DNA of 45,462 nt. Origin: Actinomycetes bacterium. Lineage in GTDB: Bacteria; Actinomycetota; Acidimicrobiia; Acidimicrobiales; RAAP-2. This document shows, piece after piece, positions 9,072 through 16,851 of the stretch. Numbering within the stretch: position 1 is the stretch's first letter; every line of letters starts with the position of its first letter. Location of the stretch: assembly GCA_021803085.1 (NCBI GenBank), contig JAJZMD010000207.1, positions 1-45,462 of the forward strand. Reading direction: 5' to 3'. A program made the position numbers and the translations under genes. The notes below the pieces were generated by a model. It did no database searches and was not told the origin of the DNA. It worked only from the letters and a program-made list of their open reading frames with translations.

Positions 9072-9845
9072 TCAGCACCCCCGCCAGTTGGGACTGCGCT
9101 TCTCGGCGAACGCGACGGAGCCCTCCATGGCGTCGGCCGAGCGGAAGACCACCCCCACCGCCTCGTCGGTCAGTCTCCATCCCGTCTCCTCGTCGGCGTC
9201 GACCGCGCGCAGCATCACCGATTTCGAGTAGCGGACGGCCAAGGGGGCGTTCTCGGCGATCCGCCCGGCCAGGGCCAGCGCCTCTTCCAGGAGCTGGCCC
9301 CCGGGGACGACGCGGTTCACGAGGCCGAGCTGGTACGCCCGATCGGCATCGATGGGGTCGCCGGTGAGCGCGAGCTCGAGGGCGATGGAGAGAGGGAGGC
9401 GCCTCGGGAGGCGGAAGAGGCCGCCGGCACCCGCGATGAGCCCGCGTCTCGCCTCGGGGATCCCGAAGGTCGCGTGGTGCGCCGCCACGACGAGATCGCA
9501 CGAGAGCATGATCTCGAGCCCGCCGGCCAGGGCCGAGCCGTTGACCGCCGCGATGACCGGCTTCGGAAAGTCGCGGCGAGCGATCCCGCCGAACCCGCCG
9601 TTGGCGCTCATGACCTCGGCACCTTCGCCGGCTGCGAAGGCCTTCAAGTCCATCCCCGCGCAGAAGGCCCTGTCCCCGCTGCCCGTGAGGACCACGACCC
9701 AGGCGTCCGCGTCGTCGGTGAGCTGGTCGAACGCGTCGGCGAGCCCTCGGCTCACCGCGCCGTTGACCGCGTTGCGGGCCTCGGGGCGATTGATCGTGAG
9801 GACTTCCACGTGCCCTCGGCGCTCCCTCAGGACCTCGTCTGCCAT
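9072..9845 (-). CDS. Enoyl-CoA hydratase/isomerase (crotonase) family protein
   Basis: Cytosolic acyl-CoA enzyme, 257 residues, normal for the family. The oxyanion-hole segments are visible (FCAGMDLKAF and AVNGSALAGGLEIMLSCD). Both acidic positions used by hydratases are present: Glu in GGLEIML and Glu in FGIPEARRGL. That supports hydratase chemistry rather than a degenerate member, though substrate length cannot be read. ATG 9845 has GGGAGGAG upstream. The gene is monocistronic or co-transcribed with tatA, 132 bases downstream. Confidence 0.87.
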   Translation of the reverse strand: MADEVLRERRGHVEVLTINRPEARNAVNGAVSRGLADAFDQLTDDADAWVVVLTGSGDRAFCAGMDLKAFAAGEGAEVMSANGGFGGIARRDFPKPVIAAVNGSALAGGLEIMLSCDLVVAAHHATFGIPEARRGLIAGAGGLFRLPRRLPLSIALELALTGDPIDADRAYQLGLVNRVVPGGQLLEEALALAGRIAENAPLAVRYSKSVMLRAVDADEETGWRLTDEAVGVVFRSADAMEGSVAFAEKRSPNWRGC

Positions 9846-10100
9846 GGCTGCAGCTCCTCCCTGTGCTGCCGCCCTTCACTCGCGGGCGGGCGCTCCTCTC
9901 GTGACCGTGCGGGCGCCGCCGGCGCCCACCGGAGGCGGCGCGAGGTGCCGCGTGCCGCGCGCACCGCCCGCAGGACGCTACCTCCGCGAAGCCGGAAGGC
10001 TCGGGTTCGCTCGACCGTGCCGACCCCATCGCCGCCGGAGCCGTGACGCCGGACCCGTGACGCCGGAGCCGTGACGCCGGAGCCGTGCAATGCTTTGGCC
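9846..10100. promoter_or_regulatory. Divergent intergenic region with hairpin and 14-bp repeats
   Basis: This 255-base gap separates the divergent crotonase and GH1-like genes, so it must hold promoters for both. I see no convincing -35/-10 pair. It contains a palindrome GGGCGCC-GCC-GGCGCCC at 9911-9927 and a 14-bp tandem repeat at 10040-10081. Confidence 0.4.
10040..10081. repeat. 14-bp tandem repeat, 3 copies
   Basis: Units GCCGTGACGCCGGA at 10040-10053, 10054-10067 (one mismatch) and 10068-10081, followed by a partial copy. Each copy contains GTGACG, so several potential GTG starts lie just upstream of the GH1-like gene. Confidence 0.85.
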
Positions 10101-11567
10101 GTGCGGCAGCCCCTCTTCGGCGTGAGCGCCGTGGGCTACCGGCTGGAGGGCGGCTTCAACGGCCCTGGAGAACCGGCCAACCAGTGGAGTCCTTGGGAGC
10201 GGGCTGGCAAGGTGCCGACTCCGAAGGTCCCGGGTGGGGGGGTCTGGGCGGACCCTGAGCGCGCCCTCGAGCTGGCCGCTGCCGCCGGCGCAGAGGTTCT
10301 CGCGCTCTCCGTCGAGTGGGCGAGGGTCGAGCCGGCTCCGGGACGTCTCGACGAGGGCGCCGTCGACCGGTACGCGTCGATCTTCGCCTCCGCCACCGAG
10401 CGGGGGATCACGCCCGTCGGCGTCCTCCACGACGTGGCGACCCCCGGGTGGCTCGGCGAGGAGTTCTGGCTCACGCCGGGGTCGCCCGACCGGTTCGCCT
10501 CGCACGCCCAGCGCCTCGTCGCCCGGCTCGGCACTTCCTGCCGGCACTGGGTGACGCTGCGCCAGCCGAACCTCGTGGCCCTCGCAGGATGGGTCGACGG
10601 CCGTCATCCCCCACGGCGGGTCGGCGCGCTGTCGGACGCATGGGCCGTCGTCGACAACGCGCTCAGCGCGCACGTCCTCTCGTACGCCGCGATCCACGAG
10701 GTCCAGCCCGACGCCGTCGTCCTGTTCGGCTTGCGGGTGTCGGCTTCCTACGACTGGCACCGGCTCATGGTGGATCTGCTGTGCGCGCCCGCGCTCGGCG
10801 TGGAGCGTGAGGAGCTCGACGCGTGGATCGACGCGCGGCGGGCTCGCCACGACCAGGTGACCGTGCCCGGCGACCTCGGCGAGCTGGCGTGGCGGCGTCT
10901 GGCCGCGGCCACGGCCCCCTTCGGCGGAGGCGGCCCGCCTCGCCTCGGCCGGCTTCGCCGCCGCTCGCCGCGTCGGGCCGTGGACATCGCCTACCACTTC
11001 GCCGCGGGCAGGACCCACGCGCCCGGCTCGAACGGTTCGGCAGCGCTGCGGCGGGGCGGCTACCCGTTCGACGCGCTGCTCGTCGTGTGGTGCCCGCCGC
11101 GTGCGGAGGCGGCCCCCCTGCCCTGGCTGCGTGCGGAGGCGGCCCCCCTGCCCTGGCTGCGTGCCCCGGCTCCCTGGGAGGCGCGCCCGGATCCGGGAGC
11201 CCTCGCCGCATGGTGCCACGAGCAGCAGCGGGCCACGCCCGGGGCGGCTCTGTGGGTCGAGGACGGCTTCGCGACGCGCGGCGCGCTCTGCAGGGCGGAC
11301 GGCTGGGACAGGCGATCCTACTTGCGCGCCCAGGTCGCCGCCGCCGGGGCCGTCCCCGTCGCCGGCTACCTCTACTTCACCCTCGAAGGCGGCGGTGATC
11401 CGACGTGGCCCGACGCGGTTTTCGGGCTCGGCACTGCGCCCGACGACTGCTCGGGGAACGACCCGGCCGCGGGCGCGCGCGCCGATCCGTGCCCCGACGC
11501 CGACTTCTACCGGCGCCTCGCCGAGGAGCGGCGCGCAGGATCGGGCACGACCGCGGGCCCCGGGTGA
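10101..11567 (+). CDS. GH1-like (beta-glucosidase family) protein with altered catalytic motif
   Basis: The 488-residue product follows the family 1 glycoside hydrolase pattern: an N-terminal GYRLEGGFNG, SVEWARVEP, the GITPVGVLHDVATPGWL strand, then WVTLRQPNLVALAGW where active enzymes have TFNEP. The acid/base Glu is therefore Gln (Q155) and the preceding Asn is Arg. The nucleophile region reads WVEDG instead of TENG, with Glu387 kept. Plant myrosinases also have Gln at the acid/base site, so loss of all activity is not certain. A 30-bp duplication (11101-11160) repeats RAEAAPLPWL. GTG 10101 is my start. GTG 10071, inside the repeats, is an alternative. No sugar-utilisation neighbours are seen. 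Confidence 0.78.
   Translation: MRQPLFGVSAVGYRLEGGFNGPGEPANQWSPWERAGKVPTPKVPGGGVWADPERALELAAAAGAEVLALSVEWARVEPAPGRLDEGAVDRYASIFASATERGITPVGVLHDVATPGWLGEEFWLTPGSPDRFASHAQRLVARLGTSCRHWVTLRQPNLVALAGWVDGRHPPRRVGALSDAWAVVDNALSAHVLSYAAIHEVQPDAVVLFGLRVSASYDWHRLMVDLLCAPALGVEREELDAWIDARRARHDQVTVPGDLGELAWRRLAAATAPFGGGGPPRLGRLRRRSPRRAVDIAYHFAAGRTHAPGSNGSAALRRGGYPFDALLVVWCPPRAEAAPLPWLRAEAAPLPWLRAPAPWEARPDPGALAAWCHEQQRATPGAALWVEDGFATRGALCRADGWDRRSYLRAQVAAAGAVPVAGYLYFTLEGGGDPTWPDAVFGLGTAPDDCSGNDPAAGARADPCPDADFYRRLAEERRAGSGTTAGPG
11101..11160 (+). repeat. 30-bp in-frame tandem duplication
   Basis: Two identical 30-bp units (11101-11130 and 11131-11160) inside the GH1-like gene, adding ten residues (RAEAAPLPWL) in frame. 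Confidence 0.9.
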
Positions 11568-11581
11568 CGCGCGACCGCTGG

Positions 11582-11618
11582 CCGCGGGCCCCGCGCCTGG
11601 CGCCGCGGGCCCCGCGCC
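11582..11618. repeat. Repeated GC palindrome between convergent genes
   Basis: CCGCGGGCCCCGCGCC occurs at 11582-11597 and 11603-11618. Each copy is partly self-complementary. It lies between the convergent GH1-like and hydrolase genes and could end transcription from both sides. Confidence 0.5.
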
Positions 11619-11650
11619 GACTCTCGGTGCATCGGCGGCACGGAGCGCTG

Positions 11651-12574
11651 TCAGCGGTACCGCAGCTTCGACGCTCGTGCCGCCCGGCCCAACTCGAGCC
11701 GGCGCTCGCCGACCTGCGTCATGAAACGCCGTCCGCGTTCGGCACGCGCGAGCACGTCGGCCTGCCCCTGAGGGCGGGCGAGCATCCACGAGTGGCCGCC
11801 CGGCACCCACTGGACCGACGTGCGCGCGCAACGAGCGAACTCGTCCGCGGCGGAGATGCCGACGACGCGGTCGAACGAGCCCCACTCCGCGAGCATCGGG
11901 AGCCCCGCATCGGCCAGTGCGCGCACCTGGTCGCGGAGGTCGACGGTCATCAGCATGGCGCCGACCGGCAGCGTGAGGCCCAGGGTGCGGACCTTCCGGC
12001 GGACGGTGACCACGTCGCAAGGGACCGTGGCGATCATCCCCGCCAGCAGGTCGGGGACGTCGGCGACGAAGGACGCGAGCAGATCGGCGAACGGTGCCAT
12101 GTTGGGCGAGACCACGCCGACCACGTTCTTGACCGGGCCGCGGCGGTTGCGCCACGCCGGCGTCGCGACGCCGTCGCGGTAGACGATGCCGAGTGCCTCA
12201 TGAGGCCGGTCGTGGGCGTACTGGATCGCGACCGCGCCTCCCATGGAATGGCCGAGCAGGACCACCGGGCCAGTGTTCAGATGGTCGACCACGTAGGCGA
12301 GCTGCTCGGCGAGCGCGCCGACGGACACCTCGTGCCAGCCTAACGGGTCGCTGCCGCCGTACCCGGGAAGGCACGGGTTCACCACGCGCCAGCCGAGCTG
12401 AGCGGCGAGGTAGGCGCTCTCCCGCCAGTACATTCGCCCGCCAGCGAGGTAGCCGTGGACGTTCACCGCCCACACGGGGGGGCTCCCCGGTCCGGCGGGC
12501 CCGTGCGCGTCCTCGTTGTCCGAGACCGCGTAGTGGAGCGCACGCGTACCCACATGGAGGACGGCCGGGACCAT
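11651..12574 (-). CDS. Alpha/beta hydrolase
   Basis: A 307-residue alpha/beta-hydrolase of unknown substrate. Recognisable parts are VNVHGYLAGGRMYW (oxyanion loop), NPCLPGYGGSDP, the nucleophile elbow GHSMGG, the acid in WGSFDRVVG and the catalytic His in VPGGHSWML. The frame continues upstream into Ser/Arg-rich sequence without domain character, so ATG 12574 with GGGAG upstream is the likely start. It lies 142 bases after the ABC permease gene on the same strand and may be co-transcribed with it, but nothing in the sequence ties it to export. Confidence 0.84.
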   Translation of the reverse strand: MVPAVLHVGTRALHYAVSDNEDAHGPAGPGSPPVWAVNVHGYLAGGRMYWRESAYLAAQLGWRVVNPCLPGYGGSDPLGWHEVSVGALAEQLAYVVDHLNTGPVVLLGHSMGGAVAIQYAHDRPHEALGIVYRDGVATPAWRNRRGPVKNVVGVVSPNMAPFADLLASFVADVPDLLAGMIATVPCDVVTVRRKVRTLGLTLPVGAMLMTVDLRDQVRALADAGLPMLAEWGSFDRVVGISAADEFARCARTSVQWVPGGHSWMLARPQGQADVLARAERGRRFMTQVGERRLELGRAARASKLRYR

Positions 12575-12716
12575 CCGGACTCCCGGTCTTTTCCAGCACG
12601 CCCATCGGACTGGCGTCGCGACGGTGGTGGGCTGCCCGCTGTTCGAGACGCTGGAGGTCCTCTGGCCGGCCGGGCCGCGTGCGGGTTGGGTGCGACCCGT
12701 CACGTTGCGGGCGTGC

Positions 12717-13526
12717 TCAGGTGACGTCGCGGCGGAACGTCGTGAAGTAGCCGAGCACCGCGGTCCCCGTGCCCCACAGGACGAGCACGATCGCCCCGAG
12801 CCACCAGCTGAGCAGCGCACGGGCTGTCCCGCCCGCGCCGCCGCCCGGACCGCGCGCCGAGAGGCTGCCTGCGAGCGCCTGCGTCGCGCGTGTGGGGAGG
12901 AAGTTCACGTCCATGTGGGCGAGGGAGCTGAAGATCGCCACGATGATGGGCTCGAGGACGAGGCTGAGCCCCAAGGCGAGGATCACGCCGGCGATCTGGT
13001 TGCGCACCAGGGTGCCGATGCCCATCCCGTAGATGGCGAGGAGGACGTACGCGGCGAGCATCCCCGGCATCACCGGGCCGACCTGGCTGAAGAGGTGCGA
13101 GGGCGATCCCCCTTCGGCGACGAGGAGGGGGATGCCCATGGCCCCGATCATCACGAAGGACACCACCGCCATGAGCAGGCCCCAGACGGCCGAGGCGAGC
13201 ACCTTGGCGACGAGGACGTCCGGGCGGCGCGGGTGGATCAGCAGGGTCGCGGTGAGGATCCGGTGGCGGTACTCCGTCGTGATGCAGAGCACGCCGAGGA
13301 CCGGAGCCATCACGATCGCCGCCGTGTACCCCGCACCCATGAGGCGCCGCAACTGGGTCGTGGTCGTCGGCGCGGTGAAGTGCACGATGCCGTGGTGGCC
13401 CACGATGAACGAGGTCGTGACGCCGAGCCCGGTCAGCAGGACCACGATCGCGAAGCACACCCACGGGCCGGGCGTGGTGCGGAGCTTGAAGAGCTCGGCG
13501 CGCACGAGGCGCGGCATGGTTGTCAT
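12717..13526 (-). CDS. ABC-2 type transporter permease
   Basis: Membrane half of an exporter, 269 residues with about six hydrophobic spans. The N-terminus is typical of the class (LVRAELFKLRTTPGPW), followed by a first helix. The start ATG overlaps the stop of the ATPase gene as ATGA (13523-13526), so the two are translationally coupled and almost surely form one transporter. The substrate cannot be inferred. The extracytoplasmic loop near residues 210-230 is Gly/Ala-rich. Confidence 0.87.
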   Translation of the reverse strand: MTTMPRLVRAELFKLRTTPGPWVCFAIVVLLTGLGVTTSFIVGHHGIVHFTAPTTTTQLRRLMGAGYTAAIVMAPVLGVLCITTEYRHRILTATLLIHPRRPDVLVAKVLASAVWGLLMAVVSFVMIGAMGIPLLVAEGGSPSHLFSQVGPVMPGMLAAYVLLAIYGMGIGTLVRNQIAGVILALGLSLVLEPIIVAIFSSLAHMDVNFLPTRATQALAGSLSARGPGGGAGGTARALLSWWLGAIVLVLWGTGTAVLGYFTTFRRDVT

Positions 13527-14473
13527 CGGGTCACCGCCGGCACAGGTTGGCCATCAGTGGTCATCGATGTGGTGAGCTCGAGGAACAGGCTCTCGAGGTC
13601 CTGGCTCACCTGGACCAGCTCGTGCACGACGACGCCGTTCGTGGCGATGAGCGGCCCCAGCGCTTCCGGCGTCGCCCCGTCGACGAGGAGAGCGTCGCCT
13701 CCGAGCTGCCTCGGTGCGAACCCGGCCCTGCGCGCGATCTCGCTCAACCGGTCTACCTCGGGGGTGCGCACCCGCATCGACGACTGCGCCCGGGTCGTGA
13801 GGATCGAAAGAGGCCCCTGAGCGCGCAGCCGCCCCTTCGACACGATCACCACGTCGTCCACCGTCTGCGCCATCTCGGCGAGGAGGTGGGAGGACACGAG
13901 GATCGTCCGCCCGTCTGCCGCGAGGTGCCGGAGGAGGTCGCGCAACCACGCGATCCCCTGGGGGTCGAGCCCGTTCGACGGCTCGTCGAGGATCAGGACG
14001 CTCGGGTCGCCGAGGAGCGCGCCCGCGAGCTGCAGGCGCTGGCGCATGCCGAGCGAGTACCCGCCCACCTTGCGCCTCGCGTCAGCGGTCAGCCCGACGA
14101 GCGCCAGCACGGCGTCGATGCGCGGGGAGGCGACGCCGGCCTCGATGGCCATCATCTGGAGGTGGGCGCGGGCACGGCGCGACGGGTGGAAGTTGGTGGC
14201 CTCGAGCACAGCGCCGACGTGACGGGAGGGATCGGGGATGTCGCGGTAGCGCCGGCCGCCGATCGTGCAGCTTCCCGACGTGGGCCCGGCCAGGTCCAGC
14301 AGGATGCGGAGCGTCGTGGTCTTTCCAGCCCCGTTCGGGCCGAGGAACCCGGTGATGCGTCCGGGTTCGACCGTGAAGCTCAGGTCGTCGACCGCGGTGA
14401 CGGCGCCGAACCGCTTGGTGAGCCCCTTCACCTCGATCGACGCAGCGTGAACCGGTGCGTTCACGGTGGTCAT
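13523..14473 (-). CDS. ABC transporter ATP-binding protein
   Basis: Cytosolic ATPase partner of the permease gene that follows it, 316 residues. Walker A is GPNGAGKTT (about 45-53), the signature is a variant YSLGMRQRLQLAG, Walker B is VLILDEPSNGLDP and the switch His follows in VSSHLL. The C-terminal 80 residues match the DrrA/CcmA-like exporters that handle drugs or lipids, but assignment stops there. ogt ends nine bases upstream, so the operon alkA-ogt-ATPase-permease is possible. Confidence 0.9.
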   Translation of the reverse strand: MTTVNAPVHAASIEVKGLTKRFGAVTAVDDLSFTVEPGRITGFLGPNGAGKTTTLRILLDLAGPTSGSCTIGGRRYRDIPDPSRHVGAVLEATNFHPSRRARAHLQMMAIEAGVASPRIDAVLALVGLTADARRKVGGYSLGMRQRLQLAGALLGDPSVLILDEPSNGLDPQGIAWLRDLLRHLAADGRTILVSSHLLAEMAQTVDDVVIVSKGRLRAQGPLSILTTRAQSSMRVRTPEVDRLSEIARRAGFAPRQLGGDALLVDGATPEALGPLIATNGVVVHELVQVSQDLESLFLELTTSMTTDGQPVPAVTR

Positions 14474-14482
14474 CCACCGAGG

Positions 14483-15124
14483 TTATCCGAGCCTCGCGCC
14501 GGAGCTGTCGTCACCGCCGGGGTGCGCTGCACCGCCTGGAGGGCGCGGCGCGGGCGCGGCGACCGCCGAGCGAGGGCGCGGCGAGGGACGGAGCGTCGCG
14601 CCTTCCAACGCGAGGAGGCGCCGCTTGGTCTCGGTTCCGCCTCCGTAACCGCCGAGCCGCCCTCCGGCGGCGACCACCCGGTGGCAGGGGCAGACGATCG
14701 GAAGCGGGTTGGCGCCGTTTGCCTGGCCGACCGCTCGGGACGCCGCGGGACGGCCGACACGCCGCGCGAGCTCGCCGTAGGTGATCGTCTCGCCGTAGGG
14801 GATCCCGGTGAGGGCGTTCCAGACCGCGAGCTGGAACGGGGTGCCGCGGGGCGCGAGCGGGAGGGCGAACGACGTGCGCGCGCCCGAGAAGTACTCCTCG
14901 AGCTGGGCTGCTGCCGCTCGCAACGGCGCCGACGCCTTCATCAGGGTCGCTGGGCGCTCCGTGGTCCCACGCAGCCCGGTGGTCCCACCGAGCCCCGTGG
15001 TCTCGGGCAGTCGCACGTGGGTAAGCGCCGCGTCGTCGCCCACGAGGACGAGCACGCCGATCGGGGTGTCGAGCGACAGCCGCGCCGCATCGTGGCCGAT
15101 CTGATCGTCGCCGGCCTTCGTCAT
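14483..15124 (-). CDS. ogt: Methylated-DNA-protein-cysteine S-methyltransferase
   Basis: Suicidal repair protein that moves the methyl group from O6-methylguanine to its own cysteine. The 213-residue product has the active-site VICPCHRVV with the acceptor Cys, preceded by the helix-turn-helix segment GETITYGELARRVGRPAASRAVG. The middle of the N-terminal part contains GLGGTTGLRGTTERPAT, encoded by 18-bp repeats (14961-14996). The start ATG lies in the first unit of a 17-bp repeat, with AAGGAGG just upstream. The gene follows alkA, the same order as the adaptive-response pair in Mycobacterium tuberculosis. Confidence 0.92.
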   Translation of the reverse strand: MTKAGDDQIGHDAARLSLDTPIGVLVLVGDDAALTHVRLPETTGLGGTTGLRGTTERPATLMKASAPLRAAAAQLEEYFSGARTSFALPLAPRGTPFQLAVWNALTGIPYGETITYGELARRVGRPAASRAVGQANGANPLPIVCPCHRVVAAGGRLGGYGGGTETKRRLLALEGATLRPSPRPRSAVAAPAPRPPGGAAHPGGDDSSGARLG

Positions 15125-15186
15125 GCCGCCTCCTTCGTCATCCCGCCTCCTTCGTCACGCCGCCTCCTTCGTCACGCTGCCTCCTT
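15119..15186 (-). repeat. 17-bp tandem repeat, 4 copies, each with SD and start codon
   Basis: On the minus strand each unit reads AAGGAGGCNGCRTGACG or close to it. The copies span 15170-15186, 15153-15169, 15136-15152 and 15119-15135. Each carries a strong Shine-Dalgarno and an ATG or GTG. The first copy includes the alkA stop and the last holds the ogt ATG. Because 17 is not a multiple of three, the starts are in different frames. Confidence 0.9.
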
Positions 15187-16710
15187 TCGCACCGGTGTGG
15201 CGATCGACCACAGGTGCGCCAACGCGTAGGAGCGCCACGGGCGCCACCGCTCTGCCAGTGCGAGCGCGGCCGACGGCGCGGACTGCGCCCCGAGGCGCTC
15301 GAGCGCGCGCCGGACCCCGAGGTCGCTGGGCAGGAACACGTCCGGGTCGCCGAGCGCGCGCAACGCGACGTACGACGCCGTCCACGCGCCGACTCCGGGC
15401 AGCGTGACGAGCCGGGCGACGACCTCGTCGGGGTCTGCGCCGACGTCGAGGGCAAGCGAGCCGTCGTCCGCTGCCCGTGCGAGCGCCAGCAGCGCCTCCC
15501 GCCTCGCTCCCGGCATCGCGAACGCCTCGAGCGGCGCGGCGAGCACCTCGGCGGGGGTGGGGAAGACCCGGTCAGGTGGCGGCGCGGCGAGCACCTCGGC
15601 GGGGACGTCCCGGTTCCTGCTGGCCGCCGCCGCTCCCGCCCGCGGCCCAGCCGCGTCGACAAGGCGAGCAACGACCCGGCGTGCGGCGGCGACGGACACC
15701 TGCTGCCCTGCGACGGTGCGCACCGCGGTCTCGAACCCTTCGACCGCGCCTGCGACCCGCAGGCCGGGGGTCGCGCGGACGAGGGGACCCAGCAACGGGT
15801 CGGATCCGAGGGCGGCGTCCACCGCACCCGGGTCCGCGTCGAGGTCGAGGAGCCGCCGGCAGCGCGCGACCGCTGCGGAGAGGTCGGACAGCTCGGCGAG
15901 CGTCAACGTCGCTGCGACGTGCCCGTCACCTGGCGCCAGGGCCACGAGGGCGTCTCCGTGGGGGAGCCGGAGGGTGCGCGTGTACGTCCCCTTCTCGAAG
16001 GTCTCGAGGCCGTGCACGGCCCGCGCGCCGAGGAAGGCGAGCAGCTCCGCCACCGCCATCGGACGGCGGTACGGGAGCCGGAGGGCGATCGTCGTCGCGG
16101 ACCCCGTTCCGGTGGTGTTCTCCAAAGAGGGGCGGCGGCGACGGGAGCGGACCGTGCGCGCTCGCAGCTCGGTCGGCGTGCGGCCGAGCAGCTGGCGGAC
16201 CGTGTCGTCGAACTGCCGGACGCTCGTAAAGCCCGATGCGAACGCGATCTCCGCCATGCCGAGCCCGGTCGTCTCGACGAGAAGGCGTGCGGTCTGGGCG
16301 CGCTGCGCGCGTGCCAGCGCGAGCGGTCCCGCCCCCACCTCGGCGACCAGCATCCGGTTGACGTGACGGGTGGCGTACCCGAGCCTCGCAGCGAGCCCGG
16401 CGACCCCTTCCCGGTCGACCACGCCGTCGGCGATGTACCGCATGGCTCTTGCCACCACGTCGGCGCGGGCGTTCCACTCCGGTGAGCCCGGGACGGCGTC
16501 TGGGCGGCATCGCAGGCAGGCCCGGAACCCGGCCAGCTGGGCGGCCGCCGCGCTCTGGTAGAAGCGGACGTGCTCGCGCGCGGGGGTTCGCGCCGGGCAG
16601 CTCGGACGGCAGTAGATCCCCGTCGTGGAGACGGCCGTGAAGAACCACCCGTCGAAACGCGGGTCGCGCGACTGCACGGCCCGGTAGCAGTGCTCGAAGT
16701 CCTCCACCAC
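15172..16710 (-). CDS. alkA: Ada-type regulator fused to 3-methyladenine DNA glycosylase
   Basis: A 512-residue fusion for alkylation repair. Residues 1-75 are an Ada zinc domain with C34, C38, C65 and C68; in Ada, C38 takes methyl groups from phosphotriesters. Residues about 80-190 are an AraC-type DNA-binding domain (AEIAFASGFTSVRQFDDTVRQ). From about 205 comes the AlkA N-terminal domain, and from about 315 the glycosylase with the hairpin LPGVGAWTASYVALRAL and the catalytic Asp in FLPSDLGVRRA. A 48-bp duplication (copies at 15533-15556 and 15581-15604) repeats PAEVLAAP. The sensor domain suggests methylation-induced autoregulation with ogt. Start GTG 16710; the neighbouring GTG 16707 is an alternative. 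Confidence 0.92.
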   Translation of the reverse strand: MVEDFEHCYRAVQSRDPRFDGWFFTAVSTTGIYCRPSCPARTPAREHVRFYQSAAAAQLAGFRACLRCRPDAVPGSPEWNARADVVARAMRYIADGVVDREGVAGLAARLGYATRHVNRMLVAEVGAGPLALARAQRAQTARLLVETTGLGMAEIAFASGFTSVRQFDDTVRQLLGRTPTELRARTVRSRRRRPSLENTTGTGSATTIALRLPYRRPMAVAELLAFLGARAVHGLETFEKGTYTRTLRLPHGDALVALAPGDGHVAATLTLAELSDLSAAVARCRRLLDLDADPGAVDAALGSDPLLGPLVRATPGLRVAGAVEGFETAVRTVAGQQVSVAAARRVVARLVDAAGPRAGAAAASRNRDVPAEVLAAPPPDRVFPTPAEVLAAPLEAFAMPGARREALLALARAADDGSLALDVGADPDEVVARLVTLPGVGAWTASYVALRALGDPDVFLPSDLGVRRALERLGAQSAPSAALALAERWRPWRSYALAHLWSIATPVRKEAA

Positions 16711-16765
16711 CCTGTCATCGTCGCGCCCCCCGCCCTCTGGGTCTGGCGGGATTCGGACATGAGAG

Positions 16766-16802
16766 CCCGCCCCCGCTCACGTCGGGCGCGAGCGGGGGCG
16801 GG
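16766..16802 (-). terminator. Hairpin after the ABC importer operon
   Basis: Perfect 13-bp GC-only stem, CCCGCCCCCGCTC (16766-16778) with GAGCGGGGGCGGG (16790-16802), and an 11-base loop. It lies downstream of the binding-protein gene and upstream of alkA on the same strand, so it probably separates the two transcripts. There is no U-tract. Confidence 0.55.
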
Positions 16803-16851
16803 GAGGCGCGAGCGGCGGTGCGAGCGTGAGCGGGGAGTGAGGGCGGGCCGT

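Noticed and set aside
13520-15229. 569-codon plus-strand frame across the ABC ATPase and ogt genes
   Set aside because: Antisense to two well-supported genes and has no recognisable protein features.
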